In this document: positions 1-11,070 of the stretch, in pieces
How the letters are laid out: each line of letters opens with the position of its first letter
Numbering within the stretch: position 1 is the stretch's first letter
DNA from: Parapristionchus giblindavisi
Taxonomy: Eukaryota > Nematoda > Chromadorea > Rhabditida > Diplogasteridae
Reading direction: 5' to 3'
Assembly (NCBI GenBank): GCA_943737045.1
Contig: CALSFV010000044.1
Location: forward strand, 124,001 to 188,000
Length of the DNA: 64,000 bases
Notes under the pieces: generated by a model
What the model saw: the letters and a program-made list of their open reading frames with translations, nothing else
Told to the model about the DNA's origin: nothing
Databases searched by the model: none
Program-made: the position numbers and the translations under genes

Positions 1-76
1 ACTATTGACAAGAAGAACATGGGGCATAGGAAGTGGCATTATGTTCTCTATTAGATATGAGCGAATGGGTGCATAT

Positions 77-150
77 AGCGTGTAGCTCAGTGGTTAGTGG
101 TTAGTGCTAGTAACCGCGCTACGTGGGTTCGATTCTCGTTTGCAATTTTC
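77..150 (+). repeat. tRNA-like segment (SINE head or decayed tRNA)
   Basis: The stretch has a tRNA A-box-like TAGCTCAGTGGTTAG and, about 40 bases on, a B-box-like GGGTTCGATTC, followed by a short T run. The acceptor ends do not pair convincingly, so it is more likely a SINE head or decayed tRNA than a working tRNA. Confidence 0.35.
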
Positions 151-339
151 TTTATATGCATCCTTCAAATTCAAAATCTCGCGCCTTTCCCTGGGGGATC
201 AATGAACTTTATGCTCGGATTACGACATTCCTGTGCACCTAAGATTTTAGAGAAAATTGTTTTGTATACAGGGAGATGTGATCTACAGTTCTGGCTGGCC
301 AGTTTACTCACGAAAAAACTCGTGGGTCCCCTTCTTTAA

Positions 340-799
340 AGGCAGCTGGCATCCAAAAATTTCTATTCGAAATAGTTAAAATGGTAGATCTCATGCTGAT
401 AAGCTCAAAAAACTGATCAGAGATATGTATTTTAAAGTTTGAAACGACGCTCTGGTAAGAAGTTGGATTACCGTAGTTTGCTCCACACCACGGGCGAGGT
501 TTCCGAACTACAGTATGCTAACTCCATCGAAAGGCTCAAAAATGCCCATTATTGACTTTTATTCTCCATAATTCCCCACTGCGGATAGAATTATCATCAA
601 AACATTCAATTTCAAATCCTCCCCAAAGAGTTGGTGTAGCGATTAGGAAAAGGCTCCCGCTCTCTGGAGCAGACTGTAGTTTTTTGACTGTGCCGTTCTT
701 ATTACCAGAGAGTTCTTATGAAATAAGATTTATATATTTCGAAACAGAATTTCAAGCTCTTTTATATGAGATCAACTTGTTTTTCGTTTCCCGGTCCCT
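340..799. mobile_element. TTAA-flanked MITE, copy 1
   Basis: A 460-bp segment starting AGGCAGCTGG and ending GGTCCCT is bounded by TTAA on both sides. A second copy with the same ends and the same TTAA boundaries lies at 53402-53861. TTAA target duplication is typical of piggyBac-type non-autonomous elements, but the superfamily is inferred from the duplication only. The short open frames inside are not conserved as protein beyond what the DNA similarity explains. Just left of it, bases up to about 337 are the tail of another TTTAA-ended repeat that begins outside the window. Confidence 0.6.
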
Positions 800-967
800 T
801 TAAAGCCAATTGTTGGATTCAGCTGTTTCAGTACACTAAATATCCTTGAATAACATATTTTAAAGGATTCATACTTAAGTGTTCGGCACTCAGAGGTTCA
901 TGAGCTGGTAATTTATTATGGGTGCGAAATCGCATCGCTCGTTGGCAAACTCGAAATAACCACTTAC

Positions 968-2455
968 CAATCCGGCAGCAGACCTCGATAGTACAATGCC
1001 TCATAGTTTGATGCATATTGTGTATAAAAATTGAATAGACCATTGCCTATTGCCATACCCTTAAATGTGATATTTAACATGTGATATATACAGGAATGAT
1101 ATTTAACAAAATTTTTTTTTTAAAAAGGCAGATAGACTAACTTGGAAAAATGGATTGGGAAAGTCATCCGACTCATTAGCGCCATGTATTCTTCGGGCGA
1201 GAAATGGTATGTACATTCCTAAATAAAAACATTCAGCTGTTACTTTATATGCATACACTCAAAATTGCTTTGAAGATGGAGCCGTGAAAGTGGGGACAAA
1301 TAATAAACAAGAAGTAACATTTAGCTCTTCAACCCTTGGCGCAGTGGTAAAATAAAAGTACTGGCAATCGTGATTGCAGGTTCGAAGTCAATCGCTGTCC
1401 AATTATCAAAAGGCGCACAATTACCTTGAAGTCGACAATTCTTCATTCAAGAACATTACGATCAATAAGCTGAATCATCAAGAAACAAATACTGTATATT
1501 ATGCCACATAAGTTTTGCTATATTTCTATCGTTACATTTTCTTCACGAAAATATTCGCGGTCTCAACCTTTAAAGCCAATCAAGCCATTTTTTAGATGAG
1601 TCTATATAATAGATTTTAGAGTCAGCGCCAAATTTTAGATGACGTTTTTTTTTACTTTGAAAAGAATTTTCACCCATTCAATTCCGTGGGCTAAATATTT
1701 TTCAACGTTCTTACAAACCCAAATTTTTCCACGAAGTAATTCAGTAATTCGTTCGTTTTTTCGAATACCCTACATAAACGAAATATTTGGGAAACTGTGA
1801 AATCCTGCAAAATCTTTAATACTATTTTCGTGAACAAACGACAGAAAGGTAGGAAAAGCTATTCTACCTACCATATACTATTTATTTTATGCTGATTCAG
1901 CTTATTGATCGCTCGAAACATCAATGAATCATCACTGGTTCAGGGAAAAAGCGCGCATTTTGAAAATTAAGGAAATTCGGCAATAAATAAGTTTCGAACT
2001 TGACAAAGAGGTAACGACTCCGAACGTTCAACACTGCACTATGGGACGGTGCAGTAATTTTTCGCATATTGCTTGGAATTGTCACAAGACATATGTGAGG
2101 TATTTATAAGAATATTAAAATTAAAGTAATTGAAATAAACACTCAATAACAATTCTACAAAATAATCCTCACCGGCATATGATTCTCCTGTAAGAAAGAA
2201 GGGTAGGCTTGCGTACCGTGGATGAACTCTGAATTGATCATAAATTTCAATTTTATTCCTAAAAATGAAGTTTTGTAGAAAACAAAAAAAAACAAAAAAA
2301 ACAAAAAAAAACAAAAACCTCGACATAAAATCCCTGATTGTGGAAAAGGTAATTTCGACAGTCTTCTCGACATTGTTATCCAGAGTATCTTCAGACATAG
2401 TATTGTACGAAAACCCAACGCCTATGGGACTCTCCAACATTAGAATGTTGGCATT
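968..2455 (-). pseudogene. Serine carboxypeptidase copy E, truncated
   Basis: Four exons of an S10 serine carboxypeptidase are recognisable: 2319-2455 ([11 protein letters not shown] motif), 2173-2228 (catalytic serine motif GESYAG), 1142-1218 (MYIPFLARRI) and 968-1059 (GMAIGNG). Their lengths (137, 56, 77 and 92 nt) equal those of the intact copy D. Exons 1-3 are missing: similarity to the other copies stops near 2600 and unrelated DNA follows. The 3' exons, if present, lie left of the window. The frames in the exons seen are open, but without signal peptide and oxyanion-hole exons the copy cannot make a whole enzyme. An alternative is that displaced 5' exons exist elsewhere. Confidence 0.75.
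1322..1400 (+). repeat. tRNA-like segment
   Basis: TTGGCGCAGTGGTAA resembles an A box and GCAGGTTCGAAGTC a B box at tRNA-like spacing, but the arms do not pair well. It lies in an intron of carboxypeptidase copy E and is probably a SINE-like relic. Confidence 0.3.
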
Positions 2456-2902
2456 CTGGAAAAAATACTAGGCATAAAAATATGCTAATATTTTTATGCC
2501 TCTTATTTTGAAGGTAAACGAGTTCAAGCTTTCTAATCCAGAGTGTTAATATTTAACTATTAATTCAGGGTGTATCAGATAAATAGTCTACATTATTGAT
2601 CTGATACAGTAGCGCCGCAAAGTCTTAATACGCTTTTTGGTTCTGCTGCCATTTTGGTGTCAGATGAGATATCAAGCTGAAACCTGTACATGATGTACCC
2701 ACAGTATGTACGCATTCGATCCTCTTATAAGGTCTCATGGGCCTTTCTGGTTATTGCATAGTGATGACGCTACCGTACAACACTTTTTCGAAAATTCATT
2801 ATTCTTTCAGGGAATTTTTCGTACTCATCAAGCTTCGTGAGCATTGAGAGAACTACAAGGCCTATCCAGAAAAAAAGTTTCAGGTTGCTGCGAATTCGGG
2901 TA

Positions 2903-3175
2903 TTGTGCGTATAAAATGTACTTGCATAAGAAAATGACAAATGGTGCTAACGAACGGAAGTCACAATCGAGAGGCGAGCGAGATGTTCTACATCTCGCCC
3001 CGCCTCTCGATTGTCTCTCCGCTGCCTCTCTCTAACCCGGCTGACCTTCGCCGCGCGCTTTCTTATATATAAAAGAGATCGACATAGTTTCTGAACCATG
3101 CAAAACAAGAAAGTCGCATGTGGGAGTGATTGGCTACTCTCGTACCGAATAAACAAGTGTATTTTATACGGTCAA
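2903..3175. mobile_element. TA-flanked MITE with internal hairpin, copy 1
   Basis: A 273-bp segment begins TTGTGCGTATAAAATG and ends CGTATAAAATACAC-like sequence inverted (ending TATACGGTCAA), with TA on both sides. An inverted copy sits at 26305-26582. Inside is a GC-rich palindrome (around 2965-3015, GAGAGGCG and its complement). The TA duplication and terminal inverted repeat point to a Tc1/mariner-type non-autonomous element. No coding capacity. Confidence 0.65.
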
Positions 3176-3454
3176 TATTGGCTGCAGACTTGCTGCAACT
3201 TCGTGGTCGCAAAATCATATCTCGGCTTCTAGAAGAGCTTTAAAGGAGTTCAAAGCAGCAAACTGATTCTCGCGGTGAATCCTAATGATCCTGTAAGTAT
3301 GGTAGCGCTAGCATATCATTCACCCTCATGGATCGGAAAAGTCACTTTTTTAAAAAGAACAAACTTTGAAAAATCACAATTATGGGAGCGGGCATTGTAA
3401 AATTCTGGTTTTTGGATAGGAATGTTGAAAATATATTAATTAATCGATTCCCCG

Positions 3455-3960
3455 CTTTTTAGAGCGATTGCTTATCTTTCTTGCCTGCGGTCGAATATCT
3501 GAAGGATAGTCGTTTAGGCCGCGCTCCCTTCTCATCACGCGACCCGCAAACATTTCTGGGTCTTCGACACTGCTCAACGAGATTTGATAGATGAAATAAC
3601 TCTAAAACGTAATGTAGCTAATCGTGAACATCGTAGTCTATAAAAGAAAGCGTTTTTGATCTTCTTTGATCGAATGAAACAACTTTTCATTATGATTTTG
3701 AGCAAAATTTGACGAAAAATGAGCAAAGATAAAAGATCAAAGATTGAAAACACAAAGATCAAAGGTCAAAAACTCGATTCATAAAGTGTCTCTCTATCCT
3801 GACAAACAAAAATCACAATAAGCGGCTAAATCGTCATTGAGCAGTGTCGAAGACCCAGAAATGTTTGCGGGTCGCGTGATGAGAAGGGAGCGCGGCCTAA
3901 ACGACTATCCTTCAGATAATCGACTGCCGCAAAAGAACAATACCATCATTAGGATCATTT
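3455..3960. repeat. Long inverted repeat (foldback) about 0.5 kb
   Basis: Sequence at about 3480-3570 (containing CCGCGCTCCCTTCTCATC and ACCCGCAAACATTTCTGG) returns as its reverse complement at about 3838-3940, with an AT-rich loop of roughly 270 bp. Arms are about 100 bp and nearly identical. It looks like a foldback MITE; exact ends and target duplication were not resolved. Confidence 0.55.
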
Positions 3961-4479
3961 AGTTGATGAGTGGCATGAGGTATTGTATGTTGTACTGCAT
4001 TCAATCTTATTATATAACATCATGTTAAAAAATACATTTATAGGACATATTGTTGCTTGTTATTTTGTTGTTTTTCGTTGGCTGATCCTAGATACGAAGG
4101 TATGAGAAATGGGTTTTGTATTAAAACTATTAAAAGCATCGGAAAAATAAATAAAATCAATGATTTTCTGACATTTTTTTCTGAATTTTCTTTTTCCCCC
4201 TGCTTTTCCAAAACTGAAACTTATGTTTTCTTATTTCTGAGGTGTTTGATAAACTCTTTCTACTTTGCCGAAAAAATTTACTTTGTTCGTAATGCGGTGT
4301 TACATTTTCAAAACGTACGCATACTGTAACCTCCGCCGTAACGACGGAGACGTCTCCGGGGATTACGTTGTGCAAACGTTTTCAAAATGTAAAACCGCAT
4401 AACATCGTATTTTAATTTTTTTGCAAAGCATACAATATCTTATTGAAATGTGTTCTCTTTAGAAGTCAGAATTCTGCAT

Positions 4480-4660
4480 AAAAAATGGTGATTTGGCGCA
4501 AGAATCATGCGCTATTAGCTGATTTATCTGGGAATATTTCCTACTATACAACATGTATGATCCTGACCGTATCCATCAACGAATATGCGCCATGTAAATT
4601 CAAAATACTAAAAAACATTATATTTCGTGACATATACTAAACTTGCTTTTGCTATAAGCA
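4480..4660 (+). pseudogene. Decayed copy of the six-Cys peptide gene promoter and start
   Basis: This matches, in inverted orientation, the 5' flank and beginning of exon 1 of the gene at 7213-7607, including a TTATCT GATA-type site, GGGAATATTTCCTACTAT, the segment CATCAACGAATATGCGCC and the start region. After the start the reading frame is lost, so only promoter and initiator were copied. A related copy is at 9680-9840. Confidence 0.5.
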
Positions 4661-4668
4661 AAATCTCC

Positions 4669-4818
4669 ATGGATCTCCAGATCTTCGTGACAACGATGAA
4701 CGTCGTATCAATTGCCACCGATGGAAGGTCAGTTCTATTCGATCACACCGTTGTGTAGATTAGAGCAGAAACCGTTGATCTTTGTGAAGTTCGTATGAAG
4801 GAGGAGGAAGACGATTGA
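4669..4818 (+). pseudogene. 49-codon repeat-borne ORF, copy with in-frame stop
   Basis: This is one of three copies of a short open frame beginning MDLQIFVTTM and ending KEEEDD (others at 9945-10094 and 25489-25638). In this copy the Val-Lys junction reads GTG TAG, giving an internal stop. It lies in the repeat that follows the 3' side of the carboxypeptidase units. I do not recognise the protein. Confidence 0.35.
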
Positions 4819-5431
4819 AGAGTTGTTAAGCTGGATAGATGCGGGCAACTTACGAGATATGATTCGCTCATTGGAGAAGCCTAATGGTGACGCAGCTGTC
4901 CCTAATCGACTGAATAAAATTGTTCTAATGTAATGTAAATGTCTGATGGTGTACAATTTCACACTCATTTTAAGACATAGATATTTTTATCCTTATCCTG
5001 GACATCTCTTGGATATTTCCAGGACAGATTCCATCCTCTATTTCTTTTCATCCCCCCCCCCCCCTCAACTTTATACTCCGCCCACTTGGTTGAGGAGACT
5101 TTTTTATCAGTCATCAGTATTGTTGAGCACTAGGTATGAGAAGTATCTCTTGATCACTCCTTGTTCCCAATCTCAGGGTGGAGATTTACATTGCATCGGG
5201 GATTTTTACTCCGTCCAGATAAATGTTTATTTAAATATTTAGTGTTTAGCTTTCGTTACATTGTTCTTACATTTGGTGTTTTTGTCTTGCATCTTGTCTG
5301 AAATCACACCGGTCCCTTTATACTAGAGTATCCCCACCAAAACATCCCTCGAAAATGTACAGAGGGTTAATGTTCACAAAGAAGGCCATGAAAATGGAAT
5401 TGGTTAAATAGAATCGGAAATTTGAGAATAA

Positions 5432-5595
5432 ACCTTCAAACTTTCGAGAACTCGGTCAATTCGGCAACCGTGGTGGCAGCCTCGACTCTTGCCTATACTA
5501 TTTGATATATTAAATATAATGTTTTGTAAAATAACTAATCAAAAGAATCATTTACTTTCTTCGCCTCTTTTCTTTCTTCTTTAGAGCTTGAGCTG
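5432..5595 (-). pseudogene. Exon fragments of a Lys/Glu-rich gene paralog
   Basis: The reverse strand at about 5450-5500 encodes ARVEAATTVAELTEFSK, close to exon 3 of the intact gene at 61005-62631. The segment at about 5550-5590 resembles its exon 2 (KKKEKR followed by GTAAAT). No other exons are nearby, so this is a relic of a duplicated module. Downstream, 5800-6010 matches the 3' flank of the carboxypeptidase copies but the last coding exon is missing. Confidence 0.5.
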
Positions 5596-6019
5596 ATTTG
5601 TTTTTGAAAAATGGCAAGGAATTTTTTTTTAAAGATACCAGTTATATTGTCATTTCATGTTAATGTAAGTTATTATTGAATATTGAAGTGCATGATACAA
5701 GATTTGGTGTAAAATGCGTATTAACATTTTGAAACATACAACTAAAGATAAACATATACGTAATGGTGTTTTGGAAACTGCTTCTAAGTCAGAGTGAATC
5801 TCGATGAAAATGCTAACAACATAGCCGCTATATTGTCATCTTATGGAGAGTGATTACATGTACGACAGCAGTTATTATCATATTTATTTAATTCATTTTT
5901 AGATATCAAAATACATTGTATAATAATACATGAATAATGTTAAAAGCGATTCCAAATTGCGTGAAAAATTAATATCATTATTATACTTGCTACATAAAAA
6001 ACACTATCTGAGAGAATTC

Positions 6020-7080
6020 AACAACTCGGATATTTTTTGGAATCGACGAAAAATGGATTTTTCTGTTTTATGTATGATAATTACAGGCTCCATGAGTGAA
6101 GTTCACTGGTACTTGGAAATTCCTTCCAAGTGAAAATTCGCGACGTTTCCTAAAAAGTTTATTTCGAATCCAATCGATTCGGGAGTAGACACAATCGACT
6201 CCTTGGCTGATTCTAAGAAACTATTGTCAAGGAGAGTTTTTGAACAGCGGTCAACGAAGGCTGGAATTGGGAAACGTCGAAAAAAATTTTACATTGAATT
6301 AGTTCTCACTATTTTCCCATAGCCCAGGTAATTTTTTTATTTGCTCTATATATTCTACATATTATATTACACCTTCAGTTTAAAATTCATAATTTAAAAA
6401 AAAAAAGGTGAAATTTGTAAACGAATCGTTTTTGTCACGAAAAAAGTGAATTGGTGTGTGCCTCCACAGTATCCGACGACGTTCCCTAATCTATCAATTT
6501 GGAAAATTGGTAGTTTTAAACATATGTCATCGCTGTTCTCGTCATGACTGAGGTATACGACTACTCCTCGTCTTCGGAGTGCACATGCACCGTATACAGT
6601 AGACGATACAATTATATCACAATATTAATCCAACTGATGATGGTGATTTTCGCCGAAACGTCTTGAATAAATTTGACATCTATCTTGTCCTCTCTCCATT
6701 GGCTTCACAAAGAAATATTCCAATAGTTACTCATTATGACAAGACTCACTATCATAAGAATCATGCGCTATCAACTAATAGCGCATGATTCTTGCGTCAA
6801 ATCATCATTTTAAATGTTGAATTCTGACAGAATACAATTTATAAGATTCATGCTTTGCAAAAATTATACATTTATGATGTGTCGAACAAAGTAAACATTT
6901 TTTTGTTAACTTGAGAGAATTTATCAAAATAATGCCAAGCGCAATCTGACAAGAGGATGTTTTGGACTTGTTCTCTTCATATGAGGATTTTCCTAGAACA
7001 TTAGCGCGATGAAATACAAAATAATTAGTATATGTCTACTTTATAATTTATCAATGTGCCTATGCACGAAATGTGACACA
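6020..7080. other. Intergenic repeat mixture, no gene seen
   Basis: The stretch contains a short inverted repeat around 6131-6285 (GACGTTTCC and its complement), a segment shared with 24380-24500 (around ATTAATCCAA and GACGAAACGTCTTG-like sequence) and a small palindrome at about 6757-6800 (AAGAATCATGCGCTATC and its complement). I see no gene. Confidence 0.5.
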
Positions 7081-7212
7081 TAAATATGGTCATTGAAAAG
7101 AGAAATACAAATATATGTGATGTATTTATGAGTGGGCCAGGATGGTCTCATGTTCAGGGGCAGGCATGGCATCTTTATTCTCCTAAGTTTGTTATATATA
7201 ATATATATAGGA

Positions 7213-7607
7213 TTAGTCGAAGCAATGATCGTTTATGCAATCATAAAAGCATAACGTCCACGGGCATGACCCGCCGGTTATCTCACCAGACCCAGTGGTC
7301 TGCGTTTTGGTATAGCCGTCAGGACAAATTGAGGTTCTATTCGCGAAGATCTGAGATAAAAGAGATTCAATCGATGGTCTACACACACAAAAAATTCCAT
7401 AGTTAAGGACCCCATGGGAATTATTCCTTTATTTTTTAAGGGAATAATTTCTATGTGGTCCTTAGTTAGGGAATTTTCTGCGAGTATAAAGTAGAGTTCA
7501 TGAATGAATCGATTACTTACACGATCATCGCACTCCTTTTTATAGGCATCCACAGAGTTGATAGCAAGAAGAAGAAGAAGAACGACTATAAAAATTGTAC
7601 GGCGCAT
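7213..7607 (-). CDS. Small secreted six-cysteine peptide, two exons
   Basis: Exon 1 is 7521-7607 (29 codons) and exon 2 is 7213-7350 (45 codons plus stop), joined across a 170-nt intron with donor GTAAGT and acceptor TTTTATCTCAG, both in phase 0, giving 74 aa. The start MRRTIFIVV leads into a Leu-rich hydrophobic core and a likely signal-peptidase site after SVDA. The mature part of about 53 aa has six cysteines (ECDD, SICPD, SCPW, LCFYDC, HCFD) and one N-glycosylation sequon (NRT). A TTATCT GATA-type site lies about 60 bp upstream. Even Cys number and small size suggest a disulfide-stabilised secreted peptide, such as a defence or feeding-related product, but I do not recognise a family and give no function. 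The 5' end is copied at 4480-4660 and 9680-9840, but exon 2 has no second copy. Confidence 0.65.
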
Positions 7608-8039
7608 GTTCGTTGATGAATACAGTCAGGATCATTCATATTTTATAGTAGGAAATATTCCCAGATAAATCAGCTAATACGCCAAATCTCCATTTTAAAT
7701 GCTGAATTCTGACTTCTCCAGAGAAGATATTTCAATAAGATATTTTATGCTTTGCAAATAATAAAATACGATGTTACGAACAAGTAAATATTTTTTTGCA
7801 AAGTTGAAAGAGTTTATCAAAACCACGGCTAGGACAGAAAATTATTTTTTTCTAAAATAAAAAAAAACAGAAATTTCTGTTTTCAATAATCAGAAAAAAC
7901 AGAAAATTCAACAAAAAAAAAGAAAATTTGCTTGCAGTTCTGTTGAAGTAAATTCCATGAAATGAATGAATTCCAAATCCAAAATACTACTCTCTGTATG
8001 TTTAAAAACATTTCATAAATGCAACGCTGAATGTGTTTT

Positions 8040-8264
8040 TCTTCTATTTCCTTCATCAGAACGACAGGCTAGTCAAGTGAAGCATTGGTTAAATGTCATT
8101 GTATGGCTTCTATATTGTTGCTAGTTATTTTGTTGTTTTTCGTTGGCTGATCATAGATACGAAGGTATGTGAAATGGGTTTTGTAATACAACTATTAATA
8201 ACATCGGAAAAAATAAGGAAAATCAATGATTTTATGACATTTTTGTTTTTTTCCCTTTTCATTT
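8040..8264 (+). other. Repeat with signal-peptide-like short frame
   Basis: From 8103 or so one frame reads MASILLLVILLLFF before a stop, resembling a signal peptide. Related DNA occurs near 4045-4100 and 25310-25385, where the start codon is not kept. No downstream exon could be assigned. It may be a relic first exon or chance hydrophobic repeat. Confidence 0.2.
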
Positions 8265-8684
8265 CATGTTTTTCTCTCATTCAATCTAATTCTCTCAAGT
8301 GTCAATTTACAGTAACTTACACTTTGCCGGAAATTTGAGAAAATTAAAAAAATGATGGGTTTTGAAAAGACTGTGTTCTTTTTTTTGGAAAACATGTTCT
8401 TGAAGAATTACGTACAATAGGAAGATGCCGCTTTGGAACGATTACGTGAAATAATATTATGAGATATTTTGTTAAATAAAGAACATGGTATTCATTATTC
8501 ATTATTATTCGTTATTCAGATTGCAAAACTGCACGAAAATGTTGTTCAAAAATTCATTTCACAAATATGCAGAAAATTATCAGAAAACCTCAGAAATTCT
8601 TTAAAAAATATTTTTAATATTTAAAAAAAACCAAATACAGTATACGACACTACTAATCGTGAAAACAATAAGCAAAAGACAACT
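8265..8684 (-). other. Orphan upstream flank of a carboxypeptidase unit
   Basis: The sequence TCTCAAGTGTCAATTT and what follows matches the 5' flanks of copies A (about 18700), B (about 34675) and C, between gene start and tRNA-Tyr. Here no exon 1 lies beside it, so the break near 8265 marks where a unit was rearranged. Confidence 0.5.
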
Positions 8685-8756
8685 CCAACCAACCGGATTC
8701 GAACCAGTGACCTAAGGATCTACAGTCCTCCGCTCTACCAACTGAGCTATGTTTGG
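8685..8756 (-). pseudogene. tRNA-Tyr(GUA), decayed acceptor
   Basis: It is identical to the intact 72-nt tRNA-Tyr copies except in the 5' acceptor strand (CCAAACA instead of CCAACCA), which makes an A-G mismatch at position 5. Anticodon GTA, both promoter boxes and the terminator are kept. It might still be transcribed but is likely non-functional. Confidence 0.6.
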
Positions 8757-9679
8757 TGATGCATGTCATCGTAAAGAGACGTAGTTTACTGCTCGTCTGA
8801 TTTAAGAGATAATACATAATTTGTACATTTTCACAAAATATAAATCAAAATTCATGAATCGAGTAGAAAGAGATAAACCATCTTCGTTTTCTAATAATGT
8901 TAGAGAAAAACTTACTGAATATAGGAGAGCTATTTATGACATTCACCAATTATTTATTTATTTATTTATGACATACACCAATTTAACTTGTTTGATTCAA
9001 CCAATCTTTTCACTATTCATCCATCTTTATCTTTCTTTTGAAACTTTTTTCTCGCCAATTTGGTACTACTAATCGAAGAATATTGGGGTATTAGGCTTAT
9101 TACCCTCTACGATAAATATGAATAATAAAATTAATGATACGGGTAATAAGCCTAATACCCTAATATCATATCTCATTGTCATCTTTTCCATTGATCACTA
9201 TTCACTCTGTTTCTCTCATTGTTCTTCCTTGTAGGTATTAATCCACAATTCATAAGATATTTCATGCTTTGCGAAAATTAAAGATATATTTATGATGTTT
9301 CGAACAAAGTAAACATTTTTTGTAAAGTTGAAAGAATTTATCAAAACAATGTCAAGCGCAATCTGACATGTTTTTGGCTTGTTCTCTTCATATGAGGATT
9401 TTCCACTTGTAACCCAACACATTCGAAAACTGAAATTTTTGTTTTCTGATTTCTAAAGGTTTTGATAAGCTCTTTCAACTTTTCAAAAAATATTTACTTT
9501 GTTCGTAATGCGGTGTTACATTTTCAAAGCGTGCGCATGTCGTAACCTCCGCCGTAACGACGGAGACGTCTCCGGAGATCCAGCGTTCGCAAGTTTTCAA
9601 AATATAACACCGCATAACATCGTATTTTAATTTTTGCAAAGCATAACATAACATGTATCTTATTGAAATGTCTTCCTTA

Positions 9680-9840
9680 GAGATGTCAGAATTCATCATT
9701 TAAAATGGTGATTTGGCGCAAGAATCATGCGCTATTAGCTGATTTATCTGGGAATATTTCCTACTATACAACATGTATTTCCTACTATACAACATGTCCA
9801 TCAACGAATATGCGCCATGAAAATTCAAAATACATGTCAT
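9680..9840 (+). pseudogene. Second decayed copy of the six-Cys gene 5' region
   Basis: It repeats the segment described at 4480-4660, with the block TTTCCTACTATACAACATG duplicated in tandem. The initiator region is present but no coding exon follows. Confidence 0.45.
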
Positions 9841-9944
9841 TCTATTTCAAACATTCTTCAACATTTAACGTTCAACAACAACATTCCAAAACATTCTATT
9901 TCGTGACATATACTAAACTTTCTTTTGCTATAAGCAAAATCTCC

Positions 9945-10094
9945 ATGGATCACCAGATCTTCGTGACAACGATGAACGTCGTATCATTTGCCACCGATGG
10001 AAGGTCAGTTCTATTCGATCACACCGTTGTGAAGATTAGAGCAGAAACCGTTGATCTTTGTGAAGTTCGTATGAAGGAGGAGGAAGACGACTGA
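9945..10094 (+). other. Conserved 49-codon ORF in unit-flanking repeat
   Basis: An ATG-initiated frame of 49 codons starts MDHQIFVTTM, contains TDGRSVLFDHTVVKIRAE and ends with an acidic tail EEEDD. The copy at 25489-25638 is the same length and intact. That at 4669-4818 has a stop. A different frame just downstream (about 10083-10208) reads TEELLSWIDAGNLRDMI and runs to LNKIVLM before a stop, also kept in the copies. This may be a captured gene fragment with a lost splice; no family recognised. Confidence 0.3.
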
Positions 10095-10534
10095 AGAGTT
10101 GTTAAGCTGGATAGATGCGGGCAACTTACGAGATATGATTCGTTCATTGGATAACCCTAATGGTGACGCAGCTGTCCCTAATCGGCTGAATAAAGTTGTT
10201 CTAATGTAATGTAAATGTCTGATGGTGTACAATTTCAGCCTCATTGTAGGACATAGCTATTTTTATCCTTATCCTGGACATCTCTTGGATATTTCCAGGA
10301 CAGATTCCATCCTCTATTTCTATTATCCCCCCTCAACTTTACTACGGAGACTCCGCCCACTTGATGGAGGAGACTGTCTCTCTGAAACTCTACTATTAGA
10401 CACCAGGCAGAAGAATGATCTCTTGATCCCTCCTTCTTCCCAGTGCGGAGTTTTTCATTGTATTGGGGATTTTTACTCCGTCCAGATAAATATTTAGTGT
10501 TTATCTTTCGTTCCGTTGTTGTTACATTTCCATT

Positions 10535-10800
10535 CTCCGGTATTTTTTTCTCGCGGGGCTCCCCGTTGAGAGGCGAAATCTCGCGGGGTACACCGCGAGG
10601 TGCACCACGGTGTGGAAGTGACGGCGTGCCTCGCGGGGTGGACATCAAATATCGCGGGGCACACCGTCCCTCCTGCCTCGCGAGGCACGCCGTCGTCCGC
10701 GTCGCGGGGCTCCCCGTCTAGAGGCTGCAGCTCGCGAGGTACCCCGTCTAAGTGTTCTACCCCGCGGTACGGTGTGCCCCGCGAGTAAAAAATACCGGAG
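10535..10800. mobile_element. GC-rich 266-bp foldback MITE
   Basis: Comparison with the empty site near 26079 (CCATTGGTG) shows a precise insertion with TT on each side. Termini are CTCCGGTATTTTT and its inverse. The interior is strikingly GC-rich in an AT-rich region and built from repeated inverted blocks such as CTCGCGGGG and CCCCGCGAG. No coding frame is credible. The superfamily is unknown. Confidence 0.75.
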
Positions 10801-11070
10801 TTGGTGATTTTATCTTACCTCTGGTCTAAAGTCCTTTAGACTAGCGTATACTTAATGGAGTTTTGCAACCGCGTCGAAGTCAGAGTGAACATCGATGAAA
10901 GCATAACCCCTAAATTATCATCTCATGGAGAGTGATTACATGAACGATAGCAATTCTTATCGTGTTTTATACCACAACTTAAATATCAAAATATATTGAG
11001 TAATAATACATGAATAATATTAAAAGCGATTCCATATTGCCTGAAAAAAAATCATTATTATACTTGCTAC

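Noticed and set aside
5040..5070. Poly-C tract as a special signal
   Set aside because: Similar C runs at 25870 and 59935 vary in length between copies and look like ordinary homopolymer slippage.
10241..10788. Several 60-135 codon frames rich in Gly, Pro and Arg
   Set aside because: They arise from the GC-rich MITE 10535-10800 in all frames and are absent where the MITE is absent.
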